From Bacteroidales bacterium (GTDB taxonomy: Bacteria > Bacteroidota > Bacteroidia > Bacteroidales > UBA7960), in NCBI GenBank assembly GCA_003451785.1, contig DMJL01000128.1, positions 12,788 through 22,820 on the forward strand: a stretch of DNA of 10,033 nt, in the 5' to 3' direction. Positions 6,719 to 10,033 of this stretch are shown here, in pieces. Under the pieces are notes generated by a model. That model saw only the letters and a list, made by a program, of their open reading frames with translations, searched no databases and was not told the origin of the DNA. Made by a program: the position numbers and the translations under genes. Positions within the stretch are counted from its first letter, which is position 1. Each line of letters begins with the position of its first letter.

Positions 6719-8893
6719 ATGCAAAAGAAAAAAGACAAAATTTCAAATGAGCTAAAACAACAGATAATTGCCATTTATGCATCAACGCCCAAAGGGCCAT
6801 ACAATTATAAGCAAATTGCTAAAATGTTAGGGGAAAATGGCGAACAACAAAAGAAGTACCTAACAGGCATCCTATATAGTTTGGCAAAGGAAAATATTTT
6901 AATTGAGCCTTTCAAAGGTAAATTCCAAATTAGCCCACTTTATGCAGAATCAGCGAAGAAATTAGGTCCCTTCATTGTAGGCAGAGTTGATATGAAACAG
7001 ACAGGGAAGGCATATATAATTTCTGAAGAAATTTTGGAGGATGTAAGAATAGATTCGAACAACACTAATAACGCATTACACGGGGATTTAGTCAAAGTAA
7101 GACTGTTCCCAAAAAGAAGACATTACAAAACAGAAGGAGAAATTATACAAATATTGGAACGAAAAAATATGAAATGGGTAGGATTGCTAAAGGTAGCGGG
7201 AAACTTCGCATTTGTAATACCCGACAGCAAATCGCTTCCTGTGGATATTTTCATTCCAATAGAAAAAATAAATGGCGGAAAAAATGGTCAGAAAGTAATA
7301 GCAGAAATAGTATCGTGGCAGCCTCCTATGAAAAATCCTCAAGGCACAATAATCGAAGTATTGGGCTGGCCCGGAGATAATGAGACAGAAATACATGCTA
7401 TTTTAGCGCAATATAATTTGCCAAGTAAATTCGACAAGAAAATCATCGAAGCAGCAGAACAAATACCATCAGAGTTTTCTGAAAAAGATTTTGAAAATAG
7501 AGAAGATTTTAGAGACACATTTACATTAACCATAGATCCTTCGGATGCAAAGGACTTAGACGACGCCATTTCACTGAAAATAATAGATGAGAAAACAGTG
7601 GAAGTAGGAGTTCACATTGCAGATGTTTCACATTATATACAACCCAATTCGATAATAGACAAGGATGCACAAGAAAGGGCAACATCCGTTTATCTGGTGG
7701 ATAGAACAATTCCTATGCTCCCCGAAAAATTATCAAACAATCTTTGCTCACTGAATCCGCACACAGATAAACTATGCTACTCAGTAATATTCAATATAAA
7801 TCTACCGGGTAAAATACAGAAATACCGAATTGCAAAAACCATTATAAATAGTGATGTAAGGTTCAGCTACGAAGAAGCCCAAACAATAATAGAACAAAAG
7901 ACAGGACTATATGAAAAAGAAATTTCGATTTTACACCAGATAGCGAGTGAATTACGAACAAAAAGACTAAAAGATGGAGCTATAGCTTTTGAAAAAAAAG
8001 AAGTTAAATTTAATCTTAGCCCAACGGGAGTTCCGCTTTCAGTATATTTCAAAGAACAAAAAGAAGCAAATCATCTTATAGAAGAATTCATGCTATTGGC
8101 CAATCGAACAGTTGCAGAACATATAGGCAAAACACGACCCACCCTAAAACCCAAAACATTTGTTTATAGAATTCACGATTTGCCGAATCTGGAAAAATTA
8201 ACAACTTTAGCAAAATTTGTAGCCAAATTAGGATATAAACTCAAAACAGATACAAGAAAAAATATATCGGAATCCTTCAATAATTTATTAAAAACTTCGC
8301 AAGGTCGTGGAGAAGAAAACATGATAGAAACCTTGGCACTACGATCCATGGCAAAAGCAGAATACTCAACGAAAAATATTGGCCATTACGGTTTAGGATT
8401 CGACCATTATACACACTTCACCTCCCCTATTCGCAGATATCCAGATTTGATGGTGCATAGGCTCCTAAAATATTATGCAAAAAATAATCCTTCAGAAAAT
8501 GAAAAATACTATGCTGATCAGTGCAAACATTCTTCAGAGATGGAAAAGCGCGCGCTAGATGCGGAAAGGGAATCCGTAAAACTTAAACAGGCAGAATTCA
8601 TGCAAGATAAAGTTGGACATTCTTTCGAAGGACTAATTTCAGGAGTAAGCAAATGGGGTATTTATGTTGAAATAGCTGAAACAAAAATAGAAGGTATGGT
8701 AAGGCTAACCGATATGGATGATGATTACTATTATTTGGACGATGAAAACTACCGAGTAATTGGACACAATAAGAAGAAGATATATAAACTTGGGGATAAT
8801 GTTAATGTTAAGGTAAAATCAGTAGATGTCATTAAAAAGGAAATTACATTAACTCTCCAAACTCAGACAAAAACCAATATAAAACACATATAA
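6719..8893 (+). CDS. rnr: Ribonuclease R (3'-5' exoribonuclease, RNB family)
   Basis: RNase R degrades structured RNA, including rRNA and mRNA with secondary structure, from the 3' end. The 724-residue protein has the full domain order: N-terminal winged helix (about 1-72), cold-shock domain 1 (about 84-132), cold-shock domain 2 (about 150-215), RNB catalytic domain (about 260-590) and S1 domain (about 632-714). The active-site string TIDPSDAKDLDDA gives metal ligands Asp273, Asp279, Asp281 and Asp282, matching E. coli Asp272/278/280/281. HFTSPIRRYPDLMVHR (566-581) is the conserved RNB motif with the basic active-site residues. The long basic tail of E. coli RNase R is missing: only about ten residues follow the S1 domain. 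The ATG follows an A-rich stretch without a Shine-Dalgarno, as is normal in Bacteroidota. It is a single-gene unit, transcribed away from ybeY and ending at a strong terminator. Confidence 0.97.
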   Translation: MQKKKDKISNELKQQIIAIYASTPKGPYNYKQIAKMLGENGEQQKKYLTGILYSLAKENILIEPFKGKFQISPLYAESAKKLGPFIVGRVDMKQTGKAYIISEEILEDVRIDSNNTNNALHGDLVKVRLFPKRRHYKTEGEIIQILERKNMKWVGLLKVAGNFAFVIPDSKSLPVDIFIPIEKINGGKNGQKVIAEIVSWQPPMKNPQGTIIEVLGWPGDNETEIHAILAQYNLPSKFDKKIIEAAEQIPSEFSEKDFENREDFRDTFTLTIDPSDAKDLDDAISLKIIDEKTVEVGVHIADVSHYIQPNSIIDKDAQERATSVYLVDRTIPMLPEKLSNNLCSLNPHTDKLCYSVIFNINLPGKIQKYRIAKTIINSDVRFSYEEAQTIIEQKTGLYEKEISILHQIASELRTKRLKDGAIAFEKKEVKFNLSPTGVPLSVYFKEQKEANHLIEEFMLLANRTVAEHIGKTRPTLKPKTFVYRIHDLPNLEKLTTLAKFVAKLGYKLKTDTRKNISESFNNLLKTSQGRGEENMIETLALRSMAKAEYSTKNIGHYGLGFDHYTHFTSPIRRYPDLMVHRLLKYYAKNNPSENEKYYADQCKHSSEMEKRALDAERESVKLKQAEFMQDKVGHSFEGLISGVSKWGIYVEIAETKIEGMVRLTDMDDDYYYLDDENYRVIGHNKKKIYKLGDNVNVKVKSVDVIKKEITLTLQTQTKTNIKHI

Positions 8894-8927
8894 TCGGCCT
8901 GATAAAATAACTATACAGGTTACAAAA

Positions 8928-8958
8928 ATAAAAGCAGCACGAGTTGTGCTGCTTTTAT
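8928..8958. terminator. Bidirectional intrinsic terminator between convergent rnr and the LytTR regulator
   Basis: Two arms of 13 bases, 8928-8940 (ending AAAAGCAGCAC) and 8946-8958 (GTGCTGCTTTTAT), pair perfectly across a 5-base loop GAGTT. The stem core is GC-rich, and each strand ends its arm with a TTTTAT run, so the structure can stop transcription from both sides. It starts 35 bases after the rnr stop and lies 18 bases beyond the stop of the converging regulator gene. Confidence 0.9.
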
Positions 8959-8975
8959 GCTATAGTTAGACTAAC

Positions 8976-9728
8976 CTACAAAAGATTAAGCCTATTATAT
9001 AATTCTTTTCTATAAAGACCGCCAATAGGTAAAACTTTCATTTTACCTTCGACAACTAAATCTGGATATTTTATGGAGAAAATCTTATTTATGTTCACAA
9101 TAAACGACCTATGAATGCGCACAAAATATTTCATCGGGAGAATTCTCACCATTTCCTTCATGGTAGTATGCGTAGTATAGCTATTATCGTATGTGTTGAT
9201 TACCACATAGTCCTTTAGAGCTTCAACATAAAAAATATCGTCATAATTAATTTTATTAAGCCTATAATCAGCTCTTACAAATATACTATCACTCGAATCA
9301 CGGTTTTCAACGATAGAATGGAACAGATCCCTTTCTTTCTTAACATTAAGATCTTTACCATGCTTGTAAAGGGCAATTTCAATTGTAGTTTGCAGTTCCT
9401 TTTCTTTGAATGGTTTAATAATATAGCCATAAGGCTCAGAAATTTTTGCTTTACCAAGCGTAGAATCATCAGCATAGGCTGTAAGGAAAATAACAGGAAT
9501 TCCAAACCTTTCTTTAATAATATTGGCGGTTTCTATTCCGTTGATGTGCCCTTTTAGCATTATATCCATGAGTACCAAATCAGGTCTATCGGACTCTATT
9601 TCTTCAAGAGCTTTTTCACCGCTATTCACGGTAACAGGAACATTGTATCCAAGCTTTTTAAGACTGCCCTGGATATCCTTTGCCACAATGCTTTCGTCTT
9701 CAACAACGAGAATCTTAAGTTTTGCCAT
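8976..9728 (-). CDS. LytTR-family response regulator (REC + LytTR DNA-binding domain)
   Basis: The 250-residue protein has a receiver domain (about 4-120) with the acidic pocket Glu10/Asp11, phospho-acceptor Asp55 in LVLMDIML, Thr83 in FLTAYAD and Lys105 in IIKPF, so all phosphorylation residues are present. A linker leads to a C-terminal LytTR domain (about 150-250) with the family patterns INYDDIFYVEALKDYVVI and YFVRIHRSFIVNINKI. LytTR proteins bind direct repeats in promoters and often answer to LytS/AlgZ-type sensor kinases. No such kinase is visible; it may lie beyond the right contig end or elsewhere. The large sensor at the left edge is of a type usually paired with NtrC-like regulators, so I would not pair them. 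The start ATG (9726-9728) directly precedes the receiver fold. The promoter candidate at 9792-9820 fits it. Confidence 0.93.
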   Translation of the reverse strand: MAKLKILVVEDESIVAKDIQGSLKKLGYNVPVTVNSGEKALEEIESDRPDLVLMDIMLKGHINGIETANIIKERFGIPVIFLTAYADDSTLGKAKISEPYGYIIKPFKEKELQTTIEIALYKHGKDLNVKKERDLFHSIVENRDSSDSIFVRADYRLNKINYDDIFYVEALKDYVVINTYDNSYTTHTTMKEMVRILPMKYFVRIHRSFIVNINKIFSIKYPDLVVEGKMKVLPIGGLYRKELYNRLNLL

Positions 9729-10003
9729 TTCTTTATGTAATTAGGTGCAGTATCGGTTGAACAACTAAAATTTTTTATCGAAAAAGTATGTCAAATTTAC
9801 TACATTTTTTACAAAAACAATATTCACTGAAAATAAATGTGATGAATAATAACATACTTTTCCACAGATAATAATTATAATATTTCTTTTAAGAAAATAA
9901 TTAAGTATAATATTATTCCTGTTGATAATTCTAAAAAGTTTCTTTAAAAAATTTGCATTTTTGATTTTTGAAAAGTAATAAACATTCCATCAACAGTTTA
10001 TTA
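9729..10003. other. Very AT-rich region upstream of the LytTR regulator, to the true contig end
   Basis: No coding region is seen. Hand count over 9781-9960 gives 31 G or C in 180 bases, about 17%. It holds the promoter candidate at 9792-9820, a TTTTCCACA word at 9858-9866 that fits the relaxed DnaA-box pattern TTWTNCACA, a TTATCAACA on the minus strand (complement of 9920-9928), one base from the DnaA consensus, and an inverted repeat TTTCTT/AAGAAA at 9883-9896. Two weak boxes do not make an origin. The upstream neighbour is cut off by the contig end. Confidence 0.5.
9792..9820 (-). promoter_or_regulatory. Candidate Bacteroidota-type promoter for the LytTR regulator
   Basis: On the minus strand TTG (complement of 9818-9820) is followed after 18 bases by TAAATTTG (complement of 9792-9799), a full match to TTG-N17-23-TAnnTTTG. 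Transcription would begin near 9786, giving a leader of about 58 bases before the ATG. This is the cleanest promoter-like match in the window. Confidence 0.5.
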
Positions 10004-10033
10004 AGATCGGAAGAGCACACGTCTGAACTCCAG
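10004..10033 (+). other. Illumina TruSeq adapter sequence (artefact)
   Basis: The last 30 bases, beginning AGATCGGAAGAGCACACGTC, are identical to the start of the standard Illumina TruSeq read-1 3' adapter. They come from library read-through that was assembled into the contig, not from the organism. Biological sequence ends at 10003 or, given low end coverage, slightly before. Confidence 0.98.

Noticed and set aside
8965..8975. Odd palindrome GTTAGACTAAC next to the LytTR stop
   Set aside because: It has short 5-base arms beside a much stronger terminator and no sign of an operator role.
9858..9928. Calling oriC outright
   Set aside because: Only two weak DnaA-like words, no dnaA or dnaN gene, and the contig ends; kept as a low-scored hint.
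1..10033. Search for mobile elements, CRISPR arrays, toxin-antitoxin or defence systems, tRNA and rRNA
   Set aside because: No transposase, integrase, regularly spaced repeats, small paired genes or cloverleaf/rRNA sequence was seen; the region is core chromosomal.

Overview
The window looks like one end of a contig from a Bacteroidota (Bacteroidetes) bacterium, probably from a shotgun assembly. This rests on several signs. The gene order ybeY-mnmG followed by a zinc-ribbon methyltransferase suits that phylum, as does a very large multi-spanning sensor kinase of the NtrY-like type. Shine-Dalgarno sequences are lacking, and two intergenic regions carry promoter candidates of the Flavobacterium/Bacteroides form (TTG, 17-23 bases, TAnnTTTG). 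The YbeY zinc motif ends in Asp rather than His, a form I recall from this phylum. I cannot name a genus. DNA is AT-rich, and one right-hand intergenic stretch is about 17% GC by hand count.

Layout, left to right. Bases 1-2756 (minus) hold the first 918 codons of a giant membrane sensor kinase whose kinase half lies off the left edge. A 248-base gap with two small inverted repeats follows. Bases 3005-6251 (minus) are a three-gene cluster read right to left: ybeY (late rRNA processing), mnmG (tRNA wobble uridine modification) and a class I SAM methyltransferase. A perfect 16-bp parS palindrome, the ParB binding site, lies at 3910-3925 in the 42-base gap between mnmG and the methyltransferase. 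A divergent 467-base intergenic region (6252-6718) follows, with a candidate ybeY promoter and two imperfect direct repeats. Then comes rnr, the full RNase R gene (6719-8893, plus). A perfect 13-bp-stem bidirectional terminator separates it from a convergent REC-LytTR response regulator (8976-9728, minus). Last is a very AT-rich region with a good promoter candidate and weak DnaA-box-like words, ending in 30 bases of Illumina TruSeq adapter (10004-10033).

Functionally most of the window is core RNA metabolism: YbeY and RNase R both act in rRNA/RNA maturation and decay, and MnmG modifies tRNA. Two two-component proteins flank it (a truncated sensor at the left and a regulator at the right), but nothing shows that they are partners. 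I found no mobile element, CRISPR array, tRNA, rRNA or defence system. The points most worth a second look are the parS site, which implies a ParABS system and a place in the origin half of the chromosome, and the adapter tail, which is an artefact and should be trimmed.
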